Position numbers and translations under genes: made by a program
Source: Clostridium sp. BNL1100
Lineage (GTDB): Bacteria; Bacillota; Clostridia; Acetivibrionales; DSM-1351
DNA length: 64,000 nt
Direction: 5' to 3'
Assembly: GCF_000244875.1 (NCBI RefSeq)
Contig: NC_016791.1
Coordinates: 1-64,000 of the forward strand
The notes under the pieces: generated by a model
The model's input: only the letters and a program-made list of their open reading frames with translations
Told to the model about the DNA's origin: nothing
Databases searched by the model: none
In this document: positions 26,529-35,617 of the stretch, one piece after another
Layout of the letters: each line of letters starts with the position of its first letter
Position numbering within the stretch: position 1 is the first letter of the stretch

Positions 26529-28130
26529 ATGTGGTTCAATGAATTTTTATCGAAATACAAATCAGGTATATCCCATGAGTTTCTGTTTTACTTCAATGTA
26601 AAGGACACCATGGACAATACAAGGAATTTTTTTAGATATATAGATGATGAATTTATTAAGCAGAGGAATTTCGGAATTGTAGCTTTTTACGATATTTCCA
26701 GAGGCCTTACTTTTTTGGCTCCTGAAATGGAAAGGGAATTTAACAAAATAACCGACAATGGGGCAACGAAATTATTTTTTTCAACGCCCTCCAGAATTTT
26801 TCCATTTATAGATATTGCATTAAAAAGTACAAAGATGGCTCTGTTTATAGACCATGCCGAAAAAATAGTACCTTCCGGTGATATCGGTAGTATGACTTTA
26901 GAAGAAAGAATGGCTCTCATATGGATGTCGGAATGGTCGGTTAATTCTAAAATTTCATCAGTTGGAAGTACTATATTTATGCTGGCGGACAACCTTGTTG
27001 ATATAAGCCGTGAATTTTTAAAATCCTCCTATAGGATAGAGCCCATTCTTGTGGAGCTTCCCGGAGAAGAGGAAAGAAAAAGCTATATCGAATTTCTACT
27101 TAATGACAAAACTACTACATCTGAAATCTCCATCGACGAGTTTTCAAAGCTTTCATCGGGTCTGAACAGGAAAAGTATAAAAGATATAAAGTTAAAGGCT
27201 GAGGCAGAGGGCGTACCTATTAGTTTTGATTTTATAAAAGAGAAAAAGCATGAGGTTTTAAAAAAGGAATACGGGGACGTTCTTGATTTTATATATCCAG
27301 AGATAGCTTTTGAAGACATCGGTGGAATGGAAGCTGCTAAAAGTTATCTTACAAAAAATATTATTGAGCCTGTCAGAAGAGGTGATTCCAGAAGAGTTCC
27401 AATGGGAATTCTTCTATGCGGCCCGTCCGGAACCGGGAAAACCTTGTTGGTTGAAGCATTGGCAAAGTCAAGTGGGTTTAATTGTGTAAAGATTGATATG
27501 TCAAGGATTTTGGGCCAGTATGTCGGAGAGAGTGAAAAGAATTTTAAAAAGTGTCTGCTTGGGGCTAAATCACAGGAACCTGTTATAGTTTTTGTGGATG
27601 AAATTGATACTGCTTTCAGAAGAGGAGAGTCCGGCGATAGTGGAGTAAGCAGGAATATTTTCAGTGAATTTTTACAATTCACCAGTAATACAAATAATAG
27701 GGGAAGAATTATTTTTATAGCTGCAACAAACAGACCTGACCTTCTTGATGCTGCTTTAAAAAGAGCCGGAAGGTTTGATAAAAAGATACCTGTACTATTG
27801 CCTGAAAAAGAGGAACGTGCTGAGATTTTCAGGATAATAATTAAAAAATATGGATTTAATACCGATATTCAGGATTTTATTCCATATTCTGAATTGGCAG
27901 AAAGTTATACGGGAGCCGAAATAGATACGGTTGTGAGGAAAGCATATGAACTTGCTTGCAACAAGACAGAGGATCATCCTGTAATTACAGATGATATACT
28001 TAAAGAGGCTCTAAAAAAATGCAGGCCAAGTACTCAGGAGATAGAATTTATGACTGAGCTTGCTATTGCTGAATGCGATGATATTGATCTGCTGCCAGAA
28101 AAATATTGGGCCAGGTTTGATAAATCCTAA
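26529..28130 (+). CDS. AAA+ ATPase with degenerate N-terminal AAA-like half (Ycf46-like)
   Basis: A 533-residue protein in two halves. The N-terminal half (about 1-240) looks like a P-loop fold without Walker A but with a Walker B-like ALFIDHAEKI, as in cyanobacterial Ycf46. The C-terminal half is a full classical AAA module: FEDIGGMEAAK, Walker A GPSGTGKT at 298-305, pore-like RILGQYVGESEKNF, Walker B VIVFVDEID ending near 358, sensor FIAATNRPDLLDAAL and arginine finger AGRFDK. This class of AAA includes Vps4 and katanin-like remodelers. PspA follows 147 bases downstream on the same strand. The substrate is unknown; a link to the PspA product is an inference. Confidence 0.85.
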   Translation: MWFNEFLSKYKSGISHEFLFYFNVKDTMDNTRNFFRYIDDEFIKQRNFGIVAFYDISRGLTFLAPEMEREFNKITDNGATKLFFSTPSRIFPFIDIALKSTKMALFIDHAEKIVPSGDIGSMTLEERMALIWMSEWSVNSKISSVGSTIFMLADNLVDISREFLKSSYRIEPILVELPGEEERKSYIEFLLNDKTTTSEISIDEFSKLSSGLNRKSIKDIKLKAEAEGVPISFDFIKEKKHEVLKKEYGDVLDFIYPEIAFEDIGGMEAAKSYLTKNIIEPVRRGDSRRVPMGILLCGPSGTGKTLLVEALAKSSGFNCVKIDMSRILGQYVGESEKNFKKCLLGAKSQEPVIVFVDEIDTAFRRGESGDSGVSRNIFSEFLQFTSNTNNRGRIIFIAATNRPDLLDAALKRAGRFDKKIPVLLPEKEERAEIFRIIIKKYGFNTDIQDFIPYSELAESYTGAEIDTVVRKAYELACNKTEDHPVITDDILKEALKKCRPSTQEIEFMTELAIAECDDIDLLPEKYWARFDKS

Positions 28131-28277
28131 GCCAATAATATATGGTATTTTTAGAAATAATTATTTACATTACTGTGTTTTTATTATAAATTTAAAGTAT
28201 CTTATATATGGTTCATAAATTTTATTTATAATATTGTAAAAAATAGTGTTTATATACTTTTAAGGAGGAATAAGATA

Positions 28278-29009
28278 ATGGGTTTATTTAGTAGACTGGG
28301 ACAAATGTTTAGAGGATTTTTCGGCTTATTTGTTGGAAATCTGGAGGAAAGAAATCCTGATGCATTGTTCGAAGATATAAAGAACCAGATAGATAAGGCA
28401 AGGCGTGAAGCTGAGCAACAAATTATTGAAATTCAAACAAGTGCTGAAATGATCAAAATAGAGATGAAAACAGCCGAGAAAAATCTTAATGCCATAAAAG
28501 CAAGAGTTGAGTCTGCACAGAGGGTTGGAGATAAGGAGCTTTTAGTTGAACTTCTTGTTCAGGAAGAAGAATATCAGACTGTATATGAGACTCACAAAGC
28601 AACTTATGATAATGCCATGATACAGGTTCAAAAGATACGCGAAGACTACAAGATTTTTGAGTCTGAGATGAATGCGAAACTTAATGAGCTGAAAACTCTT
28701 AAATCACAGGCCAAAATGGCTAATCTGCGCGAAAATATTAACTCTGTTAATGCACAATATACATCAAAGAATAGCAGGGTAGGAAGTGTTAACGACAGCC
28801 TTGACAGGGCACGTGATATAGTTAACAAAAAGACTGCCAGAGCCAATGCTGTGGAATCACTTAATCAGGATAATATTGATATGAAACTTAAAAAGCTGGA
28901 TATGAATTCTGCAAGAGACAGGGCAAAAGCCAGAGCAGAAGCACTTCTTGGAGGAGATAACGGTGGATTTGAGGTAAAAGAGAAAACGGACAACAAGGTA
29001 TCAAATTAA
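28278..29009 (+). CDS. PspA/IM30 family protein (ESCRT-III-like)
   Basis: A 243-residue, almost wholly helical protein. The N-terminal amphipathic helix GLFSRLGQMFRGFFGLFVGN is followed by long coiled-coil helices (DALFEDIKNQIDKARREAEQ and onward) and an acidic C-terminus. PspA, Vipp1 and eukaryotic ESCRT-III share this fold and polymerise on membranes for repair or remodelling. AAGGAGG precedes the ATG. There is no pspB, pspC or pspF nearby; instead a Vps4-class AAA ATPase lies upstream and a coiled-coil membrane protein downstream. Confidence 0.85.
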   Translation: MGLFSRLGQMFRGFFGLFVGNLEERNPDALFEDIKNQIDKARREAEQQIIEIQTSAEMIKIEMKTAEKNLNAIKARVESAQRVGDKELLVELLVQEEEYQTVYETHKATYDNAMIQVQKIREDYKIFESEMNAKLNELKTLKSQAKMANLRENINSVNAQYTSKNSRVGSVNDSLDRARDIVNKKTARANAVESLNQDNIDMKLKKLDMNSARDRAKARAEALLGGDNGGFEVKEKTDNKVSN

Positions 29010-29032
29010 TTCATGAATAAGGATAGTACAAA

Positions 29033-29527
29033 ATGGATACACATATTAGAGAAGCAATTGAAGCAGATTTACCCAAAATAACGGATATTTACAATTGGGC
29101 GGTTAAAAATACAACTGCCTCATTTGATATAAACCCGCAAACCATAGAGCAACGAGCTGTATGGTTTTCCCATTATAAGGGCAATCGTTTTCCTTTAATT
29201 GTCTATGTAGAAGAAGGAGAGGTTGCAGGTTATGCAAGTCTATCTGAGTTCAGGGCAAAAGAAGGTTATAAAAAAACTTGCGAGCTGTCTGTGTATGTTC
29301 ACCCTGATTTTCAGAAGAGGGGCATAGGAAATAAGCTTATGGATTACATTATACGGCTTGGGAAAGAAGCAGGGTACCATGTTATTATTTCATGTATTAC
29401 TACGGATAATAAAGTAAGTATTAAAATGCATGAGAAAACAGGGTTCAAACTTTGCGGTGAAATGAAGGAGGTCGGGTACAAATTTGGAAGATACCTTGAC
29501 TGCCTTTTTTATCAGCTTTTTCTATAG
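29033..29527 (+). CDS. GNAT N-acetyltransferase, phosphinothricin acetyltransferase-like
   Basis: A 164-residue enzyme. IREAIEADLPKITDIYNWAV opens the fold, ASFDINPQTIEQRAVWF is typical of the Pat/YwnH group, and the acetyl-CoA loop is VHPDFQKRGIGNKLMDYII. The C-terminal ending GYKFGRYLDCLFYQLFL also fits. Relatives act on methionine sulfoximine, phosphinothricin or amino acid derivatives; the substrate here is unknown. It sits 23 bases after pspA and 30 before the membrane gene, so it is in the same operon by spacing. Confidence 0.85.
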   Translation: MDTHIREAIEADLPKITDIYNWAVKNTTASFDINPQTIEQRAVWFSHYKGNRFPLIVYVEEGEVAGYASLSEFRAKEGYKKTCELSVYVHPDFQKRGIGNKLMDYIIRLGKEAGYHVIISCITTDNKVSIKMHEKTGFKLCGEMKEVGYKFGRYLDCLFYQLFL

Positions 29528-29557
29528 GATTGAATTTTTATGTAAGCAGAGGGAATT

Positions 29558-30385
29558 ATGAATTCTAATTTATTTGTAAGTGCACTTTTAAGATTCAGAA
29601 ATTTTTCAACTTTGATTATATGGACGGCTTTAATCAATTTGATAAGCAATAATAGCCAGGTCCAAAATATGATTACGTCACAGACTGCCGATTACTCTTT
29701 GGTTTTGACAGGAGCTTACGGGGCGGGTGTTGTGGTATACCTTGCTATGGTTATACAAAGTATGTTTAGTAACAACTACAAGGAAGAAGTTAAAAGGAAG
29801 GAAAAGAAAAAGGAAATCAATGATTTGAATCGGCAGTGCAACAGGCTTTCTTCACAAGCAAGAAACTTGGGAAACCCAATTCAGAAACAAAAATTGAGGA
29901 AGATAATGCAGGATAAGAACGATATTTTTAATTCGCAAAAACGAGGCGAAGAATACAGTTATCTTAAAGAAAAAATTGTTGAACAGAGTTTAAAACTTGT
30001 TATTTCCTATACAAAGCTTATGACAAACTATTCAATCAGAAGTAAGGAAATATCTGAGATTAATATAAGTGATTTGATGAATAAAATCAATGCAAACCGA
30101 AGAAAGATAAGCTTTATGAAAGATGACAGAATGCTTGACGATATTAAGAACATCATTGAAATGGATGAAAAGGCTATTGAAAGAGTCAAGGAGGAGAGGA
30201 ACGAATTAGAAAGAATACATGCAAGACTTGATTATATAGAGAGCATGTTGAATATGTTCAAACACCAGATAATATCTAGTATAGAATCTGAAGAAATGGT
30301 TGAAAAATTAGAGACAGCTGTGAACGAGGCAACGGCGCTGGACAGCGTGTTACAAGAAAGAAGAAGGAATCAGATAAGATTGTAA
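29558..30385 (+). CDS. Two-TM membrane protein with long cytoplasmic coiled coil
   Basis: A 275-residue protein with no family recognised. Two hydrophobic segments lie at the N-terminus (FSTLIIWTALINLIS and LVLTGAYGAGVVVYLAMVIQ), followed by about 190 residues of charged helix: VKRKEKKKEINDLNRQCN, IERVKEERNELERIHARLD and a final ERRRNQIRL. It could be a membrane partner or anchor for the PspA-like protein encoded upstream. GAGGGAATT precedes the ATG. Spacing of 30 bases from the GNAT gene suggests co-transcription. Confidence 0.72.
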   Translation: MNSNLFVSALLRFRNFSTLIIWTALINLISNNSQVQNMITSQTADYSLVLTGAYGAGVVVYLAMVIQSMFSNNYKEEVKRKEKKKEINDLNRQCNRLSSQARNLGNPIQKQKLRKIMQDKNDIFNSQKRGEEYSYLKEKIVEQSLKLVISYTKLMTNYSIRSKEISEINISDLMNKINANRRKISFMKDDRMLDDIKNIIEMDEKAIERVKEERNELERIHARLDYIESMLNMFKHQIISSIESEEMVEKLETAVNEATALDSVLQERRRNQIRL

Positions 30386-30458
30386 TACAGACTGAGAGTG
30401 AGATAATTTGGACAACCGGCATTTGTAGCGTTTTATATGAAACCAAGGGGGATTTCAA

Positions 30459-32036
30459 ATGTCAGCAAATATCACTATCTATTCTTCTCCGTACATTACT
30501 ATAACAAAAAGGGATGATGGGTATTACATACAATCCTTAAAAAAAGGATTGAGTATAGATGAATTTCAAAAAATTCTAAATTCACATCCCGAAATCAAAG
30601 TAACAAACTTTGCAGTAATTAAAAATGCACTTGTATTGGCACCACAAGACCCCAAAAAATTTGCCAGTGCAAAAGAGAGAGTAAGTATAGAAGTATCAGG
30701 AGACGAATTAAGGGCTTACGTAACCGTAAATGTGGGACAACAAGAAATTTTAGGGACTGAAATAATCAAAGAGGTAGTTCTTGAATTAAACCGTAGAGGC
30801 GTTGTTTATGGGATTAAAAAGGACGTGCTTTTAAATTTGATTGTCGGCAAAACGGTACTTATAGCTGAAGGAGAACTTCCTCAGAACGGGAAGGATTCTC
30901 AAAACAGGTTATATCAAATAAAAGAGGCTAAACCTGAAATTAAAGAAGACGGTACTGCAGATCACTATGACCTTAACCTGATAAACATGGTGTCTGAAGG
31001 CGAATGGCTCGGCGAAAAAATTCATGCAGGTTCGGGAAAAGAAGGGAAAACAGTATATGGTAATCCTATAAAACCCATGCCCGGAAAAGACTATCCGATT
31101 TTTTTTGATCGCAAAACAGTAAGAGCCGTAGAAGAAGAAGGTAAAACAACTCTATACGCCATGAGGAAGGGTGCTGTTTATTTCGCAGGCGACAGTATAG
31201 GCGTATCCAATCATTTGGAAATAGGCGATAATGTAGGGGTTAAAACCGGAAACGTTGATTTTGACGGCTACTTAACCGTCAAGGGTACAATTGAGGACAA
31301 CTACACAGTCACTACTACAAAGGATATAGAAGTACTTGGTGAATATGGTGTTGGTAGTTGTAAAGAAATTAACAGCAGCGAAGGAAGCATTTACATAAGA
31401 GGCGGTATAGCAGGTAAGGGTAAGACTGTTATAAAATGTAAAAAAAATCTATACCTCAAGTTTGTTGCTGATGCGGAAATAATCTGTGATGGAAGTGTAC
31501 ATGTAGGATTTTACTGCCTGAACAGCAATATTATTGCTAAGGAAGTAATACTGGAATCACTAAAAGGTCAGATTATCGGAGGAAATATAACTGCAGATAT
31601 TAGAGTACTTGCAGCTACATATGGTACTCCTAGTGAGAAGAGAACCAATATATGTGTAAAAGGATTTGACAGGGTTTCACTTAAAGATTCCCTTGATAAT
31701 CTCACACAGGAAATAGAGCAGCTTAAAACCTCAATGAACCAGTATAAGCAGCAAATATCTATTTTTAACATATCTGATGCAGGAAAATCAAGAAAAAATG
31801 AGTTTGAGAAGCTTAATGAAATTTACAACAATATAAGAGCGGAGTTGCAGGCAAAGGAGGAAGCCAGAAAGAATATCGCAGGGTATCTGAAAGTCAAAGG
31901 AGAAGGAGAAATCACAATTCTTAAAAAGGCATTTCCGAACACCTTTTTTGAAATAAAGCGTATCCAGAAGGAAATTCAAAAACCGGTACTTAGAACAAGC
32001 TTTTACTATAGCGAAGGTACAATAAAAGAACTATAA
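30459..32036 (+). CDS. FapA family protein (DUF342)
   Basis: A 525-residue protein of the FapA/DUF342 family. The central part contains the family hallmarks (KIHAGSGKEGKTVYGNPIKP, NVDFDGYLTVKGTIEDNY) leading into a right-handed beta-helix-like run of short repeats, and a C-terminal coiled coil (LTQEIEQLKTSMNQYKQQI). Family members are polymer-like cytoplasmic proteins; Vibrio FapA relates to the glucose PTS and motility, and clostridial roles are unknown. CAAGGGGG precedes the ATG. It begins 73 bases after the coiled-coil membrane gene. Confidence 0.85.
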   Translation: MSANITIYSSPYITITKRDDGYYIQSLKKGLSIDEFQKILNSHPEIKVTNFAVIKNALVLAPQDPKKFASAKERVSIEVSGDELRAYVTVNVGQQEILGTEIIKEVVLELNRRGVVYGIKKDVLLNLIVGKTVLIAEGELPQNGKDSQNRLYQIKEAKPEIKEDGTADHYDLNLINMVSEGEWLGEKIHAGSGKEGKTVYGNPIKPMPGKDYPIFFDRKTVRAVEEEGKTTLYAMRKGAVYFAGDSIGVSNHLEIGDNVGVKTGNVDFDGYLTVKGTIEDNYTVTTTKDIEVLGEYGVGSCKEINSSEGSIYIRGGIAGKGKTVIKCKKNLYLKFVADAEIICDGSVHVGFYCLNSNIIAKEVILESLKGQIIGGNITADIRVLAATYGTPSEKRTNICVKGFDRVSLKDSLDNLTQEIEQLKTSMNQYKQQISIFNISDAGKSRKNEFEKLNEIYNNIRAELQAKEEARKNIAGYLKVKGEGEITILKKAFPNTFFEIKRIQKEIQKPVLRTSFYYSEGTIKEL

Positions 32037-32083
32037 AAAGTAATCAATGCAGCAAAGTTTAATTGTTGGGGAGGGTAAGGTAT

Positions 32084-34009
32084 ATGAAATACCAGTCAAT
32101 ACTACAAAGGCTTGAAGATGAGAAGAAAAATGAAATATTATCAGCAAAACTATATAGATATACCGGGCTAATGCAAGCAATAGAATACTTTTCACAAAAA
32201 CTTGTGTTTGATCAGATAATTGAAGCTGCTTTTGATTTTATAAATGAATTATTACTTGTAAACAATTCTATAGTATATGTTCTTGAAGACAGCAGATACA
32301 CTGCAAAGAAGGTTAAGGGCTTTAAGGATTATGTAAGAGAAATAGAGAATACAAGTAAACTTGAAAACCTTGCTACTTTTTATGGAAACATCCTTTATGA
32401 AAAAGATAAAATAGTCAGGTTTTTTGACTTGGAAATGGTCTCGGACATGGGTATAAACGCCATAGTTCCGTTAATTATAGAAGGAAAGCTTTATGGATTT
32501 ATAATGATTAACGGTAAAGATTTTGCAGACGATGACTATATAATATCAGAATCTCTGATGCGTCTTATAAATACTGCTCTTGAAAACTACAGCAGGTATG
32601 AGGATTTGGCTAAAGTAAATAAGGAGCTTGACGAAAAGATATTCAACCTTTTCGCAATAAACCAATCGTCCAAGGTACTGTTAAGCGAATTACGTATTAA
32701 TGCACTGTATGACTTATCAGTTGAATTATTCTCCGAATTAACAAGGAGTACTGTGACAGGCTTTGTTTTATATGATGAAAGAAGCGGAAGATATGTCTTA
32801 AAGGGATTTAAAGATGTATTTTACAACATTAAGGATGCTTTTGTGAGTCTTTGCCTTAATAAAAATTATAAAATTGACTCCAACAAGGTTATTATAGATT
32901 TACAAAACCCGGATGACAGCAAGTATTTTTCCAATCTGTTTGAAGGTTCTGACAATCAGGTGAAAAGGCTTGAGGCCAAGTATATTGTTATAATTATAAA
33001 AGAAAGTCAGATTCTTGGCTTTGTAACATTAAGTGATACCGTTACAGGTGACGAATATAGCAGCGGTATATTCGAACTTATAGAAAGCCTTGCATCCTCA
33101 ATGTATATTGCACTAAGCAATGCTAACTTATTTAAGCAGGTAAACGAACAGAAACAAATTATCCAAAGAAAATTGGATAAACTTATATCTTTGAATAAAC
33201 TAATAAAAAATATCAGCAGTTCATTAAAGATAGACACTCTTATGGAGGTTGCAGCCAAGACACTTGAGATTTCTTTTAATTTGCAAAAGGGGTTGCTTTG
33301 TCTGTATGATAAGGAATCCAATGAGTTTAGTATCTCAGAATCAATTGGGTTAGAAGAAAATTTAGACAAAAGCATAATCCCAAATGACAATTGGAGGCGT
33401 GTTTTTGAGGGCGACTGTGTTTATGAAATCGGGCAGGATAAAGTATCCGGATATATAGGATTTGAGGCAGCTCAAAAGGTTGGAGAGGCTCAGGGAATAC
33501 TAATCGTACCTATATATATTGATATTTTGGAAGTTGAGCTTTCAGGAGCCATAATTATTTTCAAGTATGATGGTTTGCGATTGGATAATGAAGAAAACCT
33601 GATAACTCTTGAAACAATTGCGGGACATATTGCACCGGTATTAAATAATTTATCGGTAATTCAGCTGCAGCAGAGGTTTATGCTACCAAATTATGTGGAG
33701 ATTTTCAAGAAGGAATTAAAGGATGAAGTCAAGGCTGCCATGGATTATAATATAAACTTATCTGTTATACAGGTTGAGGATAAAAGAGATTTTATTTTCA
33801 AGGGTACCAGTATTATTGACAGCATAAAGGAGAACTTCAGAAAGGTATATCCTTTCTCATACAATAATGTGTTTATTATTGAGAATGAAGATGAAAATAT
33901 TGAAGACCGTATAAGAAAATGTACGGGATTTTCTGATTTAAAGATAAGAAAAATGGTTCTGGGTAAGGATTTTAAGAATTTTGCAAGCTTCTTTGACCTT
34001 TTCAGATAA
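32084..34009 (+). CDS. Multi-GAF sensor-like protein with degenerate C-terminal GGDEF-like region
   Basis: A 641-residue soluble protein. Three GAF-like units are visible at about 20-165, 180-345 and 365-545, each closing with a NAIVPLIIEGKLYGFIMI- or GILIVPIYIDILEVELSGAI-like strand and a helix such as LMRLINTALENYSRYEDL. The last 90 residues (MLPNYVEIFKKELKDEV, NLSVIQVED, YNNVFIIENE) resemble a diguanylate cyclase fold in which the GGDEF signature is lost. No kinase, DNA-binding or output domain is evident. GGGGAGGG supports the ATG at 32084 over the TTG at 32063. acpS begins 13 bases after the stop. Confidence 0.7.
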   Translation: MKYQSILQRLEDEKKNEILSAKLYRYTGLMQAIEYFSQKLVFDQIIEAAFDFINELLLVNNSIVYVLEDSRYTAKKVKGFKDYVREIENTSKLENLATFYGNILYEKDKIVRFFDLEMVSDMGINAIVPLIIEGKLYGFIMINGKDFADDDYIISESLMRLINTALENYSRYEDLAKVNKELDEKIFNLFAINQSSKVLLSELRINALYDLSVELFSELTRSTVTGFVLYDERSGRYVLKGFKDVFYNIKDAFVSLCLNKNYKIDSNKVIIDLQNPDDSKYFSNLFEGSDNQVKRLEAKYIVIIIKESQILGFVTLSDTVTGDEYSSGIFELIESLASSMYIALSNANLFKQVNEQKQIIQRKLDKLISLNKLIKNISSSLKIDTLMEVAAKTLEISFNLQKGLLCLYDKESNEFSISESIGLEENLDKSIIPNDNWRRVFEGDCVYEIGQDKVSGYIGFEAAQKVGEAQGILIVPIYIDILEVELSGAIIIFKYDGLRLDNEENLITLETIAGHIAPVLNNLSVIQLQQRFMLPNYVEIFKKELKDEVKAAMDYNINLSVIQVEDKRDFIFKGTSIIDSIKENFRKVYPFSYNNVFIIENEDENIEDRIRKCTGFSDLKIRKMVLGKDFKNFASFFDLFR

Positions 34010-34022
34010 GGTGGTGCCGGTT

Positions 34023-34427
34023 GTGGAATTGCTTTTAGGGACGGATATTATAGAGGTTGACAGGGTAAAGAAAGCAATTGAGAACGGAGGCGTAAAGTTT
34101 TCGGAAAAAGTATTTACCCGGGATGAAATCGAATACTGCGAGAGTAGAAAGGCTGCAAAATTTCAAAGCTATGCTGCCAGATTTGCAGCAAAAGAGGCTG
34201 TTTCAAAGGCTTTTGGAACAGGTATTGGTAAGATTGCAGCCTTTAATGAAATTGAAATTATAAAAGATTCTCTTGGAAAACCTAACGTAAGGCTTACTGG
34301 CAAGGCAAAGGCTTTTTATGATTCCTTGGGTGCTGTAGGAATATCAATAAGTCTGTCACATTGCAGGGAATATGCTGTAGCGTATGTTACAATTCCGCTT
34401 ATTAGCAACGGGAACAATGGCATTTAA
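34023..34427 (+). CDS. acpS: Holo-[acyl-carrier-protein] synthase
   Basis: Transfers 4'-phosphopantetheine from CoA to acyl carrier protein. LLGTDIIEVDRVKKAIE carries the metal-binding Asp, and FAAKEAVSKAFGTGIG holds the conserved KEA motif with the second metal ligand. A longer frame runs back to 33981 inside the preceding gene, but AAGGTGG at 34008-34014 marks GTG at 34023, giving 134 residues, close to the family length. It is spaced tightly with the gene before it and 29 bases from the exonuclease gene after it. Confidence 0.95.
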   Translation: MELLLGTDIIEVDRVKKAIENGGVKFSEKVFTRDEIEYCESRKAAKFQSYAARFAAKEAVSKAFGTGIGKIAAFNEIEIIKDSLGKPNVRLTGKAKAFYDSLGAVGISISLSHCREYAVAYVTIPLISNGNNGI

Positions 34428-34456
34428 ACGTAAATAATGACATATGGAGGTTTTGT

Positions 34457-35596
34457 GTGAAACAGGTCTCGTTTATACATACTGCGGATATACATCTTGA
34501 TACGCCTTTTTCATCACTGGGAGATAAGGAAAAAGCGGATATCAGGAGACGGGAATTGGAAAGCTGTCTTGAAAACATAATTGATAGAGTTAGAATTCAA
34601 AATATAAATTTACTAATAATCAGTGGTGACTTTTTTGAGGAAAGCTGTGTACGTGGTTCTACGATAATCGGGGTAAGAAACCTTTTTTCAGAGCTTTACG
34701 GAACAGAGGTTGTAATTATCCCGGGGAATCATGACCCATTGAAAGAAAACTCTTATTACAACACAATAAGTTGGAGTGAAAATGTACATATTCTTACGGA
34801 TTCAGATCAGGTATTGTTCTTAGAAAAGTTCAATACCTGTATTTATAACATGGGGGCAGTTGGTCGGGTAGCAGAGGACTATTCAAGGATCAAGGAAAAT
34901 AATATTTCAACAGACACATTTAATATATTGGTTTTTCATGGTACCGTTGATATGCCTTTTGAGGAAAGCAACTATAATGCCATAGGATCTAAGGATATTT
35001 TTAGTTTGGGCATGGATTATGTTGCCCTCGGACACATGCACAATTATATAAGGTATCAGAACGGGACAAGCATAATTATAAATCCGGGAAGTCCGGAACC
35101 AATGGGGTTTGACGAAGAGGGAGTTCACGGCTTTGTTCAGGGAAAGATTATGTTTACCAATGATAATAGCAAATTTGTTGAAGCAGCTTTTGTGCCGTAT
35201 TCCAGTAGGAATTACTATAACATAGAACTGGATGTTACCGGGTGTAAGAGCAACGAAGAGATTATTCAAAAATTATCAATGGACGATAACATAGATTTTC
35301 GTAATAAGGATTTATATAGTCTTACTCTAAAGGGATTTATTCCAAAGAATTTTACACCTGATATAAAGTATCTAATGGAGCTTATAAAAAATAAATGTTT
35401 TTATGTAAGGATAAAGAACGAAACTTCTATTCAGTTTGATTATGAACAGTATCTTGAAGACCCCGGCATAAAGGGTGAGTTTGTCAGGATGCTTATGGAT
35501 ATGCAGGAAAACGAAGATTCACAAGATAGGAAAGAGATTTTGTACATGGCTATACAGATGGGGTTGCAGGCTATGGAAAACAGCAGGGTAGACTGA
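34457..35596 (+). CDS. yhaO: Metallophosphoesterase DNA repair exonuclease, YhaO/SbcD-like
   Basis: A 379-residue calcineurin-type phosphoesterase. All motifs are present: TADIHLDTPF, ISGDFFEE, IPGNHDP, VFHGTV and ALGHMHNY. It is the Mre11-like nuclease partner expected for the Rad50-like gene 21 bases downstream (YhaO-YhaN pair of Firmicutes). The start is GTG at 34457, preceded by TGGAGG. A second, classical SbcD (61704-62870) exists in the window, so this one is a distinct paralog. The symbol is by analogy to B. subtilis. Confidence 0.88.
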   Translation: MKQVSFIHTADIHLDTPFSSLGDKEKADIRRRELESCLENIIDRVRIQNINLLIISGDFFEESCVRGSTIIGVRNLFSELYGTEVVIIPGNHDPLKENSYYNTISWSENVHILTDSDQVLFLEKFNTCIYNMGAVGRVAEDYSRIKENNISTDTFNILVFHGTVDMPFEESNYNAIGSKDIFSLGMDYVALGHMHNYIRYQNGTSIIINPGSPEPMGFDEEGVHGFVQGKIMFTNDNSKFVEAAFVPYSSRNYYNIELDVTGCKSNEEIIQKLSMDDNIDFRNKDLYSLTLKGFIPKNFTPDIKYLMELIKNKCFYVRIKNETSIQFDYEQYLEDPGIKGEFVRMLMDMQENEDSQDRKEILYMAIQMGLQAMENSRVD

Positions 35597-35617
35597 CAGG
35601 GGGATATTTAACCGAAT

